Source of the DNA: Frigoriglobus tundricola
GTDB taxonomy: Bacteria > Planctomycetota > Planctomycetia > Gemmatales > Gemmataceae
Assembly (NCBI RefSeq): GCF_013128195.2
Contig: NZ_CP053452.2
Location: 6,262,001-6,326,000 of the forward strand
Direction: 5' to 3'
Length of the DNA: 64,000 nt
Below the pieces are notes generated by a model. It was not told the DNA's origin. It saw nothing but the letters and a program-made list of their open reading frames with translations, and did not search any database. Each line of letters opens with the position of its first letter. The first letter of the stretch is position 1. Made by a program: the position numbers and the translations under genes. Positions 1 to 8,473 of this stretch are shown here, piece after piece.

Positions 1-75
1 GAGATCGCCTCGAACTGCGACGCGCCTCTGTTTTGACGTTCCACACTGATCTGATTTTCGGGAACCATCTCAAGC

Positions 76-102
76 TGTCACAAAATCGGTGCGCCGGTCG
101 TC
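76..102 (+). promoter_or_regulatory. Candidate ECF41-type promoter
   Basis: TGTCACA at 76-82 and CGTC at 99-102 are separated by exactly 16 bases. From memory, this matches the -35/-10 signature described for ECF41 sigma factors. It lies 52 bases upstream of the cupin start, at the head of an operon that encodes an ECF41 sigma factor at 648-1502, so autoregulation is likely. The match is seen directly; the function is inferred. Confidence 0.65.
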
Positions 103-153
103 CTTGTCGCCGAACGGGGAATACGGGACGTCCAACCTGCAGGAATTGCGACC

Positions 154-579
154 ATGATCCGGACGCTATTCACGCTCGCGGCGGGTATGGGTGTCGGGGC
201 TGGTGGGACGACGGTGGCCCGCCGCCATGAGGACGGCGAGAAGGTGAAGGTGCTTTCGGCGACCGACATAAAGGAGAAGGTGGACGGCAAGGGAGCGAAA
301 GCGACGGTCGTCGAGGTGACGATCGAGCCCGGGCAATCCGGTCTTGCGCACCGTCATCCGGGGCCGGGGTTCGTGTACGTGCGAGAAGGCGAGTACGAAC
401 TGGGAATCGACGACCAGCCGACCAGGGTACTCAAGGCGGGTGAGACGTTCTACGAGCCGACCGGATGCCTCCGTCGGGTGTCGAAGAACCCGGGCCAGGT
501 GAAGACCCGTCTCATCGCGGTTGTACTTCACTCGCGAGACGCAAAGGAGGTAGCCGTCCCGGAAGCAAAGCAGAAATAG
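154..579 (+). CDS. Cupin-domain protein
   Basis: A 141-residue protein that starts with a short hydrophobic stretch (about residues 1-17), which may be a signal or anchor. A single cupin domain follows. The metal-site signature is visible as G-x5-HRHPG (about residues 60-70) followed by E-G-E-Y-E-L about 15 residues later, and the second cupin motif is around G-E-T-F-Y-E-P. It is the first gene of a probable operon with the ECF41 sigma factor and an SDR-type oxidoreductase. ECF41 sigma factors commonly control a single linked enzyme, and this cupin or the downstream oxidoreductase could be that target. The substrate cannot be told from sequence. Confidence 0.8.
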   Translation: MIRTLFTLAAGMGVGAGGTTVARRHEDGEKVKVLSATDIKEKVDGKGAKATVVEVTIEPGQSGLAHRHPGPGFVYVREGEYELGIDDQPTRVLKAGETFYEPTGCLRRVSKNPGQVKTRLIAVVLHSRDAKEVAVPEAKQK

Positions 580-647
580 TCCAGCGGGACCGGCATAGGA
601 TCTGCCCTGGGGACTTGGAATGAAAGGCGGACTGCGTGAGGGCTCCC

Positions 648-1502
648 ATGAACATCGATCCTGCGATCCTCCTCGGGCTCCAGCCCCGGATGATGTCCGT
701 CGCGTACCGGATGCTCGGGAGCGTTGCGGACGCGGAGGACGCGGTGCAGGACGCGTTCGTGCGTCTCCAGACCGCCCAGGGGGTCAACTCACCGGAGGGG
801 TTCCTGATCCGCACGACGACCCGGCTGTGCATCGACCGGCTCCGTGAACGCCGGCGTAAAGAGTACGTCGGCCCGTGGGTGCCGGAGCCGGTGGAGACGC
901 GGGCGGGTACGCGCGACGCTGTTCTGTCCGCGTCTCTGACCCAGGCGTTCCTGATGCTTCTGGAGCGACTGACCCCCGATGAGCGGGCGGCGTTCCTCCT
1001 CCGCACGGTGTTCGACTACGAGTACACCGAGATCGGTGGGGTACTGGGCAAGGGCGATGCGGCGGTTCGGCAACTGGTCAGCCGGGCGCGGGGCCGGCTG
1101 GAACTCGACGATGACCGCCGGTTTCCGGTATCCATCGCGCGGGCGGACGGGCTGGCGGAGCGGTTCGTGGCGGCGTGCCGGACGGGAGACGTAAAAGCGG
1201 TCGAGGCCATGCTCGCCGAGGACGCAGAGGCCCATTCGGATGGCGGCGGCAAGGTGTCGGCGGCCCGGGTGGTGATCCGCGGCCGGGACAAGGTGGCCCG
1301 GTTCCTGACCGGGGTGTTCCGCAAGCGGTGGTTCCAAGAAGTGGGCATGACGACGGTGAACGGCGAGCCGGGGTTAGTGTTCCGGTCCGGCGGCACAGTC
1401 GTGTCGGTGCTGTCCGTGCGGATCGAGGGCAACGTGCGGGCAGTGTACATCACAGTAAACCCGGACAAGCTCGGCCGCTGGGCGGCGGCTGAGGTCGAAT
1501 AA
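648..1502 (+). CDS. sigJ: ECF41-family RNA polymerase sigma factor (SigJ-like) with SnoaL-like C-terminus
   Basis: 284 residues. Sigma-70 region 2 (about 1-70, with D-A-E-D-A-V-Q-D-A-F) and region 4 (about 105-160) are followed by a SnoaL/NTF2-like domain. The three ECF41 hallmarks are visible: V-P-E-P in the linker after region 2, D-G-G-G-K in the SnoaL-like domain, and N-P-D-K-L near the C-terminus. In this family the C-terminal extension, rather than a separate anti-sigma factor, modulates activity. The start is the ATG at 648, preceded by GAGGG; a GTG at 636 is also in frame but poorly placed. The gene lies between a cupin and an NAD(P)-binding oxidoreductase, the usual ECF41 type of neighbourhood. 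Confidence 0.9.
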   Translation: MNIDPAILLGLQPRMMSVAYRMLGSVADAEDAVQDAFVRLQTAQGVNSPEGFLIRTTTRLCIDRLRERRRKEYVGPWVPEPVETRAGTRDAVLSASLTQAFLMLLERLTPDERAAFLLRTVFDYEYTEIGGVLGKGDAAVRQLVSRARGRLELDDDRRFPVSIARADGLAERFVAACRTGDVKAVEAMLAEDAEAHSDGGGKVSAARVVIRGRDKVARFLTGVFRKRWFQEVGMTTVNGEPGLVFRSGGTVVSVLSVRIEGNVRAVYITVNPDKLGRWAAAEVE

Positions 1503-1526
1503 CTCGAGTCACAAGGAGAATCATCC

Positions 1527-2282
1527 ATGAAGATCATCGTGATCGGCGGGAGCGGTCTCATCGGGAAGAAGCTGGTGCCGCTGCTCCGCCAGCAGGGCCA
1601 TGAGGCGGTGCCAGCGTCCCCGTCCACCGGCGTGAATGCACTCACCGGCGAGGGACTGGCCGCGGCACTGACCGGTTCGGATGTGGTTGTGGACGTGTCG
1701 AACTCGCCGTCATGGGATGACGCGGCGGTGATGGAATTCTTCGACAAAACCACCCGGAACTTGTTGGCGGCAGAGGAAGCCGCCGGGGTCAAGTATCACG
1801 TCGCGCTGTCGGTGGTCGGGGCGGACCGCATGACGGGGAGCGGATATATGCGGGCCAAGGTAAACCAAGAGAACCTGATCAAGGACGGCAGGGTGCCGTA
1901 CTCGATTGTCCGGGCCACACAGTTCTTCGAGTTCCTCGGCTGGATCGCGGGCGAAAAGGGCGACGGCGACACTGTTCGCCTCCCGTCGGCGCCGATGCAG
2001 CCACTGGCCGCCGACGACGTGGCCGCCGCGCTGGCGGACATTTCCATCGGAGCGCCGTTGAACGCGACCATCGAACTGGCCGGACCCGAGAAAATGCCCA
2101 TCGCCGATTTCGTGGGGCGATTCCTCGCCGCGAAAGGGGACACGCGGAAGGTTGTCGCGGACCCAAAGGCCCTCTACTCCGGTGTGATGCTGGACGACCG
2201 GGGTATCGCACCCGGAGCCGATCCGCGACTCGCAACAACGAAGTTCACGGATTGGGCCGCACGCGCCGGCTTGACTAGCTAG
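1527..2282 (+). CDS. SDR/NmrA-type NAD(P)-binding oxidoreductase
   Basis: 251 residues. It opens with a Rossmann dinucleotide motif, G-G-S-G-L-I-G (residues 7-13), on a typical NmrA/atypical-SDR scaffold of this length. The region I-V-R-A-T-Q-F-F-E is the usual atypical-SDR core. An AAGGAG ribosome binding site lies 9 bases before the ATG. It follows the ECF41 sigma gene by 24 bases and is the most likely member of the 'oxidoreductase/epimerase' group that ECF41 factors control. The substrate is unknown. Confidence 0.85.
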   Translation: MKIIVIGGSGLIGKKLVPLLRQQGHEAVPASPSTGVNALTGEGLAAALTGSDVVVDVSNSPSWDDAAVMEFFDKTTRNLLAAEEAAGVKYHVALSVVGADRMTGSGYMRAKVNQENLIKDGRVPYSIVRATQFFEFLGWIAGEKGDGDTVRLPSAPMQPLAADDVAAALADISIGAPLNATIELAGPEKMPIADFVGRFLAAKGDTRKVVADPKALYSGVMLDDRGIAPGADPRLATTKFTDWAARAGLTS

Positions 2283-2495
2283 GCCAACGGACACGGGTTT
2301 TCGTCTTGTCGTCGGGCGGGAAGTCCTCCACCCCGGCCACGGCCTTACGGAGCCGCTTCGACTCGGCGCCTGCGCGCCCCGCGTCCGCTCGAGGACGCGT
2401 ACGGCGAGCAGGAGTTGATCCCGTGCGGCGTCCGGTCCGGTCCGGCAGGCGGTGGCTGAGCAATAGCTCCGCGGCCCCGATCTCGCCCGCATGCA

Positions 2496-4409
2496 TCAGT
2501 TTGTGCCCCCCTCGTCCCCGCTGCGACCATCCGCCGGCTTGTCGGTCCGCTTCGCTTTCGGCGCGGGAGCCGTTTCGGGCTTCTCGCCGATGCGAAGCGC
2601 CGCTCGCTTCAGGTCGAAGTACAGTTGTTCGGGCTCGTAGTCTTCTGTCGTGGGAATGAAGTCCATCGGCCGCGCCCCCCGTTTGCCGCTCAGACCCAGC
2701 ACGAGTTGCAACCCGGCGCGTGTGACCTCGTAACTGCCGTACAAATGCTTCACGTTGCCGGGTAGCGGGTCGAACAAGGTGATGTCGATGCCGGGCGGGT
2801 TGCGGGTCGTGTCGAGCGTATAGGACCCGCCGAGCCAGTCACTGCCGTCAGTCGTGAAGTGCGGCAAGTTACCAATGAAAATGAGGCTATCGTACACCTC
2901 CACGCGTGCGGTCATCGACTTCCCTCCGGTCCCGAGGATAGGGACCGCACAACCCGGGCGCTTGAACCTAGTTACAGGTTGTTCCCACGAGCCGAGCAGC
3001 GCGGGGACACCGGCCGCAGGGCCGAGTTTCTGGCGCTGGTACACCAGAGAAAGAAGTTTCGTGTCCTCGTCCCGTGGGTTGAACTCGGCCGGACGGTGCC
3101 GCGCGAAATTCGAGATCACCGTGAGTTGGTCCTTCTGTGCGGCCGGTTCAAAAAGGTACAGGCGTTTGTCGGACATCCCGATCGGTCGCCCTGGGGTGTC
3201 GCTCAGCGGCCGCATGTCGAGCCATTTCGGGGCCTTACCGGGGGACAGCGTCGCGATGCACGGCCGGATGTTGCCATTGTCCGGGAGCGTGCAGATTTCC
3301 CACCAGACATCTCCCGCGATGAACAGTTGCTGCCTCTCCTTGAAGCCGTAATACTGAGCCTCTTCGTGGAGCGCTTTCGTCGTATCGAATCGGACGACGG
3401 ACCACAGCCCTTGGACCGCCTTCACGTCATCGACCGGAGCCGTGCCGGCGAGGTCCTTCGGTGCCGGCCGTGGTGGCGCAACAGGTGCCTCCGTCGTGAG
3501 CCCGAGGCCTTGCGGAATACCCCTCGCTACTGCCGGGACGGCGGGCGTGCCTGCCGGAAGCGCGGCCGCGGCCAAGCCGACCACTGCCAGGGCGAGTGCG
3601 GTCAGCACCGCGCCGGTCGTCCGCAGTTTCGTCAGGAACATGCTTTTCAGTACCTCGTCCGTGAGTTGGGCCGCGCCGACCGGCATCGCCCCGGCGGGTG
3701 CCGCGCCCGTTGCCACCTTCGCCAACTCGGAAGTCCGTGCAATTAGTGCCGCGGCGACCGTCGCCCGGCCGACGCCGTTCGCGCTGAACAGCGCCGCGAG
3801 CCCACCTGCCGGGAGCAGCGTGCCGTGCTTCAACAGCCGCCGGCGCAGCATTTCGCGCCCGCGGGCCAGTCGGCTGGAGAGCGTGCCCTCGGGCACGCCG
3901 AGTGTTCTCGCTGCCTCCGTGCGCGAGGCGCCTTGCAGTTCGCAGAGCACTATTGGGTCGCGGTACTTCGCGGGGATGGCGGCCAGTTCCGCGTCCAGAA
4001 TCGGGAGCCAGTCCGGTGCGCCGGAGGGCACGTTCGGGTCGGGCATCATGTCCGTTACCTCCCTCCGGAAGTTCGCGATGCGCAGAGCCCGCGTGCGGGC
4101 CTTGAGCGCGACCCGGTACGCGACCCCGTAGAGCCACGCCCCCAGCCTCTCGCCCCGGAGTTCTCGGGCCTTGCGGATGAGGACGAGGAAGGTGGCCTGG
4201 AACGCATCGTCGGCGTCGGCGGCGAGCATCCGGCGGCACACGCCGAGAACCATCGGGCCGTGCCGGCGGAGGAGCACCTCGAAGGCCGGGTGGTCGGCGT
4301 ACCGGGTGAAGCGGCCGAGCAGTTCAGCGTCCGGCAGTGCGTCGAGGTCGGAGCGGAGCGCCTCACGCAACTGAGCGGTGGGTAGCGGACTGATGCGAAG
4401 CCGATTCAT
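2496..4409 (-). CDS. ECF sigma factor with transmembrane segment and C-terminal TIGR03067-like region
   Basis: 637 residues from the ATG at 4409, which has GGAGG 7 bases upstream; the frame stays open further upstream without a better start. Region 2 (about 25-110, D-A-D-D-A-F-Q-A-T-F) and region 4 (about 125-190, L-G-V-P-E-G-T-L-S-S-R) are clear. One strongly hydrophobic helix follows (about 265-290), then a proline-rich linker and a large beta-rich C-terminal region with a W-S-V-V-R-F-type opening, resembling the TIGR03067-type domain often attached to planctomycete sigma factors. The layout suggests a sigma factor tethered to the membrane that senses through its C-terminal part. It is divergent from the redoxin/cytochrome gene starting at 4568. 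Confidence 0.85.
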   Translation of the reverse strand: MNRLRISPLPTAQLREALRSDLDALPDAELLGRFTRYADHPAFEVLLRRHGPMVLGVCRRMLAADADDAFQATFLVLIRKARELRGERLGAWLYGVAYRVALKARTRALRIANFRREVTDMMPDPNVPSGAPDWLPILDAELAAIPAKYRDPIVLCELQGASRTEAARTLGVPEGTLSSRLARGREMLRRRLLKHGTLLPAGGLAALFSANGVGRATVAAALIARTSELAKVATGAAPAGAMPVGAAQLTDEVLKSMFLTKLRTTGAVLTALALAVVGLAAAALPAGTPAVPAVARGIPQGLGLTTEAPVAPPRPAPKDLAGTAPVDDVKAVQGLWSVVRFDTTKALHEEAQYYGFKERQQLFIAGDVWWEICTLPDNGNIRPCIATLSPGKAPKWLDMRPLSDTPGRPIGMSDKRLYLFEPAAQKDQLTVISNFARHRPAEFNPRDEDTKLLSLVYQRQKLGPAAGVPALLGSWEQPVTRFKRPGCAVPILGTGGKSMTARVEVYDSLIFIGNLPHFTTDGSDWLGGSYTLDTTRNPPGIDITLFDPLPGNVKHLYGSYEVTRAGLQLVLGLSGKRGARPMDFIPTTEDYEPEQLYFDLKRAALRIGEKPETAPAPKAKRTDKPADGRSGDEGGTN

Positions 4410-4567
4410 GGGTGCCTCCGTGCGGGTTCGCTTATACTGCCGGCAGCACCCCCGGCGCGTCCACGATTTTCTTGACCGCCCCGGTGCGCCGGGCAACCCC
4501 GCGCGAAACCGCTCCGGCGCCGCGTGGGTACAATGAACGCCGCCCACTTCGCCAATGGGAGTTACGG

Positions 4568-6877
4568 ATGATCCGCTCATTCTTCGCCGTTCTCGCGTTC
4601 TGCGGTTTTTCGGTCGCGTGCGCGGCCGAAACGCCGGCGGCGGTTTCACTCACCGCGCTCGATGGCAAACCGACGACGCTCGCCACACACGGCGGGAAGT
4701 CCGTAACGGTGGTCGTGTTCACGTCGTTCGATTGCCCGGTGGCGACGTCGTACCTCGCCCCGCTCGATGAGTTCGCGAAGCGCCACGCCGAGAAGGGCGT
4801 CCGGGTGGTGCTGGTGTGCCCCACGGACGACAAGCGCGACGCGGTGGCGAAGGCCGCGGCCGGGTTCAAGCTCGTGGTGCCCGTGCTGCTCGATCCGAAG
4901 AAGGAACTCGCGGGCCTGCTCAAAGCCGAGATCACGCCGGAAGCGTTCGTTCTCGATACCGACGGCAAGGTGCTGTATCGCGGGCGGATCGACGACGGCT
5001 ATTCCGCTCGCCTCAAGAAGAACCCGACCGTCACCTCCCATGATCTCGCCGACGCCGTGACGGCCGTACTCGCGGGCAAGTCCGTTACCGCGGCGCGGAC
5101 CAAGGCCATCGGGTGCCCCATTGATTACGACACGACCGTGCGGGGCGGGGCGGTCACGTTTCACAAGCACGTGGCGCCGATCCTGAACGCGCAGTGCGTG
5201 GTGTGTCACCGTGCCGGGGAGGTCGGGCCGTTCAGCCTGACAACTTACCAACAAGCGAAGAAATGGGCCGCGGACATCAAGGAGTACACGGCCAACCGCA
5301 CGATGCCGCCGTGGATGCCGGCCGCGGGCGTCGCCATGAAGGGCGAGCGGAAGTTGACCCGTGAAGAGGTCGCAACGCTCGCGGCGTGGGCCGACGGCGG
5401 CGCGCCCGAGGGCGACCCGAAGGACGCGCCGAAAGCACCCGACTTCGGTGACGGCTGGCGGCACGGCAAGCCCGACCTGATCCTCGGCGCGCACGACGAC
5501 TTCACCCTCGGCCCGACCGGCAACGACCTGTTCCGCTGCTTCGTCCTCCCGACCGGCTTGACGGAGGACCGGTGGATCGTCGGGTACGATGTGAAGCCGG
5601 GCAACCCGCGGGTCGTCCACCACACGCTGCACTTCTTCGACACGTCGGGCCAGGGCCGCGCGCTGGAGCAGAAGCAGCAGGCCCGGGACAAGTCCCGGCT
5701 GGTGGACATCGGGCCGGGATACACGTCCGCAATGGGCGTGGGGTTCGTTCCGGCGCCGAGCAAGGCGGGCGAAGGGCCGAAGTTCGGCGGTCTGGGCGGC
5801 TGGGCACCGGGGCAGGCGCCACAGTTCGTGCCGGCGGGAGCCGGTTGGTTGCTACCGAAAGGCGCCGACTTCATCATCCAGACGCACTACCACCGCGACG
5901 GCAAGTTCGGCACCGACCGCACGCAGGTCGGGCTGTATTTCGCAAAAGGGCCGGTGGAGCAGCCGTGGCAGACGCTCATCATCAACGGCATGAAGGCGTG
6001 GGAGAAGATCCCCGCGGGTAAGAGCGCCTACACCGCCCGCGGCGGCTTCTACCTGCACGCCGACGCCGTTCTGCACAACGTGTTGCCGCACATGCACCTG
6101 CTCGGCAAGAGCGTGACGGTGACGATGACCCCACCGGGGGGCAAACCGGTGGTGCTGGTGGACATCCCGGCGTGGGACTACAAGTGGCAGGAGACGTACT
6201 GGTTCGCGGAACCGATCCGCGCGAAGGCCGGCACGCGGCTGGACGTGACCGCGACCTTCGACAACTCGGCCGCGAACGCGAACAACCCGACGAAGCCGCC
6301 GCGCGAGGTACCCTACGGCGAGGAGACGACGGACGAGATGCTGTTCGCGTTCTTCGGCGCGACGAGCACCACGAAGCCGTCGTCGCCGATCAAGACCTAC
6401 GCGTTCCCGCCGGACGGCGCCCTCGCCACCGGTCCCGTCGCGGGCAAGCTGACGCCGGTACTGGAGGGCCTGGTCGGCACCTGGGACACGACGATCGACT
6501 TCAAACTGGGCGGTCGCACGATCAAGCTGACCGGGAACGAGGTCGCCGAAACCGCGTTCGGGGGGAAGTACATCCGCGCGCTGGCGAAGAACTCAGCAGA
6601 CGAACGCGGCGCCATCTTCTTGATCACGTTCGACCCGGCCGCCAACACGTACCGGAACTGGATGTACGACTCGCTGGGCACGGAGATCGCCTGGACCGGC
6701 ACGCACGACGCCAAGACGAACGAGATCACCTGGGCGGCCGACATCGCGGACGGCATTAGGGGCGAGATGAAGTGGAAGTTCGTCGCGTCCGGCGGGTTCA
6801 CATGGGACCTGGTCATCGGCCCGCGGGACAAGCCGATGCTGGAAATGAGTGGCGACCGCTCCGCGAAGAAAAAGTGA
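4568..6877 (+). CDS. Exported redoxin - cytochrome c - copper monooxygenase-like - DUF1579 multidomain protein
   Basis: 769 residues. The ATG at 4568 is followed directly by a signal peptide (residues 1-20, ending A-C-A-A-E); the frame is open upstream but is not needed. Domain order: a redoxin/AhpC-TSA fold (about 25-175) with only one Cys, in D-C-P-V; a haem-binding Q-C-V-V-C-H motif (about residue 215) of planctomycete cytochrome type; a copper type II ascorbate-dependent monooxygenase-like region with H-H-T-L-H-F, T-H-Y-H and P-H-M-H-L; and a C-terminal DUF1579-like domain (L-V-G-T-W-D). Periplasmic or exported redox chemistry is likely. The combination is frequent in planctomycetes but the reaction is not established. 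Confidence 0.8.
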   Translation: MIRSFFAVLAFCGFSVACAAETPAAVSLTALDGKPTTLATHGGKSVTVVVFTSFDCPVATSYLAPLDEFAKRHAEKGVRVVLVCPTDDKRDAVAKAAAGFKLVVPVLLDPKKELAGLLKAEITPEAFVLDTDGKVLYRGRIDDGYSARLKKNPTVTSHDLADAVTAVLAGKSVTAARTKAIGCPIDYDTTVRGGAVTFHKHVAPILNAQCVVCHRAGEVGPFSLTTYQQAKKWAADIKEYTANRTMPPWMPAAGVAMKGERKLTREEVATLAAWADGGAPEGDPKDAPKAPDFGDGWRHGKPDLILGAHDDFTLGPTGNDLFRCFVLPTGLTEDRWIVGYDVKPGNPRVVHHTLHFFDTSGQGRALEQKQQARDKSRLVDIGPGYTSAMGVGFVPAPSKAGEGPKFGGLGGWAPGQAPQFVPAGAGWLLPKGADFIIQTHYHRDGKFGTDRTQVGLYFAKGPVEQPWQTLIINGMKAWEKIPAGKSAYTARGGFYLHADAVLHNVLPHMHLLGKSVTVTMTPPGGKPVVLVDIPAWDYKWQETYWFAEPIRAKAGTRLDVTATFDNSAANANNPTKPPREVPYGEETTDEMLFAFFGATSTTKPSSPIKTYAFPPDGALATGPVAGKLTPVLEGLVGTWDTTIDFKLGGRTIKLTGNEVAETAFGGKYIRALAKNSADERGAIFLITFDPAANTYRNWMYDSLGTEIAWTGTHDAKTNEITWAADIADGIRGEMKWKFVASGGFTWDLVIGPRDKPMLEMSGDRSAKKK

Positions 6878-6939
6878 CACCGAACGAGCCGCACCGCAGG
6901 GAGACGCGACTCGTGATCATTCGCACGAGCGGCTATTCC

Positions 6940-6957
6940 CGACGCTCGTGAGCGTCG
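6940..6957. terminator. Palindrome between convergent genes
   Basis: An 18-base perfect palindrome (stem CGACGCTC, two-base centre) lies in the 119-base gap between two convergent genes. It is a plausible bidirectional terminator, although no T-run follows it. Confidence 0.4.
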
Positions 6958-6996
6958 CGCGCCCCCCGCGTCGTCTGCCACTGGGGCCACCGCGGC

Positions 6997-8451
6997 TCAC
7001 GCCAGAACGTCCTTCACCACGGTGCCCGCGACGTCCGTCAACCGGAAGTCGCGGCCGTTGTAGCGGTACGTTAGCTTCTTGTGGTCCAGGCCCATCAGGT
7101 GCAGCACGGTCGCGTGGAAGTCGTTGACGCTCACGCGGTTCTCCGCCGCCTTGAAGCCGATCTCGTCGGACGCGCCGTAGCTCGTGCCGGCCCTCACCCC
7201 GCCGCCGGCCAGCCAGTAGGTGATCGCGTGCGGGTTGTGGTCCCGGCCGGCGTTCCCCTTCTGCACGATGGGCAGGCGGCCGAACTCGCCGCCCCAGATC
7301 ACCAGCGTGCTGTCGAGCAAGCCCCGTCGCTGGAGGTCGTCGAGCAGCGCGGCGATCGGCTGGTCGGTTTCCTGCGCGAACCCGCCGTGGTTCTTGGCGA
7401 TGTCGTTGTGCCCGTCCCAGGACAGGTCGTTTTCCATGCCGCCCGAGTAGATCTGCACGAAGCGCACGCCGCGCTCGACCAGCCGCCGGGCGATGAGGCA
7501 CTGCTTCGCGAAGTGCGTCGCCTTCGGGTTGTCGAGCCCGTAGAGCTTGTGCGTCTCCTTCGTTTCTTTTGCCAGATCGAGCGCGTCCGGCGCCGCCATC
7601 TGCATCCGGTACGCCAGCTCGTACGACTCCACGCGGGCGGTCCAGTCGGCCTCGCCGGGGTGCTTCTCCGTGCCCGTCTTGTTCAGCTTCGCGAGCAGGT
7701 CGAGCTGGCTCCGCTGGCGCTCCGAGGTGACGTCCGCCGGCCGCAAGAGGTTGTCGATCGGTTCGCCCTGCGGCTTGAACGCGGTGCCCTGGTACACGGT
7801 CGGGAGGAACCCGGCGCCCCAGTTGAGCGCGTGCCCCTTCGGGATGCCGCGGCCGAGCGTGTCGTACATCACGCAGAACGCCGGCAGGTCGCGGCTCGCG
7901 CTGCCGAGGCCGTAGGTGACCCAGGAGCCGACGCACGGGTAGCCCATCCGCCCCATGCCGGTGTTCATCTTGAACAGGGCCGGGGAGTGGTTGTTGGAGT
8001 CGCTCCAGAGCGAGTGGACGAACGCCATCTTGTCCACGTGTTTCGCCATGTGCGGGAAGATCTCGCTGACCATCTTCCCGCACTGCCCGTGCTTGGACCA
8101 CTTGAACGGTGACTTCATCAGCGGCCCGACCTGCCCGGTGAAGAACCCGGTGTTCGGGTCGAAGCCCTTCAACTCCTGGCCGTCGCGCTTCTCGAGTTCC
8201 GGCTTGTGGTCCCAGGTGTCCACGTGGCTCGGGCCGCCGTTCATGAACAGCCAGATGACGGCCTTGGCCTTCCCGCCGAAGTGCGGCTTCTTGGGCGCGA
8301 GCGGGTCCTCGGCGTGCGGCGGCTTCTCGTCCGCGCGCAGCAGGTCGGCGAGGGCGAGCATCCCGAGCCCGCCGCCCGCGCGGCTGAGGAACTCGCGGCG
8401 CGAGCGGTAAGCGGCGTCCGGCGGCGCGAACAGGCGGGAACGGTTCAGCAT
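6997..8451 (-). CDS. DUF1501 family (sulfatase-like) Tat-exported protein
   Basis: 484 residues. The ATG at 8451 gives a typical planctomycete DUF1501 N-terminus with a twin-arginine signal (S-R-R-E-F-L-S-R-A-G-G followed by a hydrophobic stretch, about residues 16-40). The alkaline-phosphatase/sulfatase-fold core shows M-N-G-G-P-S-H-V-D-T-W-D, W-G-G-E-F-G-R and D-H-N-P. It is the last gene of a minus-strand operon after the Rpn-like gene (22-base gap) and the PSCyt1/DUF1549/DUF1553 gene. DUF1501 and DUF1553 proteins are nearly always paired in planctomycetes; their reaction is unknown. Confidence 0.9.
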   Translation of the reverse strand: MLNRSRLFAPPDAAYRSRREFLSRAGGGLGMLALADLLRADEKPPHAEDPLAPKKPHFGGKAKAVIWLFMNGGPSHVDTWDHKPELEKRDGQELKGFDPNTGFFTGQVGPLMKSPFKWSKHGQCGKMVSEIFPHMAKHVDKMAFVHSLWSDSNNHSPALFKMNTGMGRMGYPCVGSWVTYGLGSASRDLPAFCVMYDTLGRGIPKGHALNWGAGFLPTVYQGTAFKPQGEPIDNLLRPADVTSERQRSQLDLLAKLNKTGTEKHPGEADWTARVESYELAYRMQMAAPDALDLAKETKETHKLYGLDNPKATHFAKQCLIARRLVERGVRFVQIYSGGMENDLSWDGHNDIAKNHGGFAQETDQPIAALLDDLQRRGLLDSTLVIWGGEFGRLPIVQKGNAGRDHNPHAITYWLAGGGVRAGTSYGASDEIGFKAAENRVSVNDFHATVLHLMGLDHKKLTYRYNGRDFRLTDVAGTVVKDVLA

Positions 8452-8473
8452 GGTACGGCTCGCTAAGGTGGGG

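Noticed and set aside
636-648. GTG 636 as start of the ECF41 sigma factor
   Set aside because: ATG 648 has a well-spaced GAGGG and gives the normal family N-terminus.
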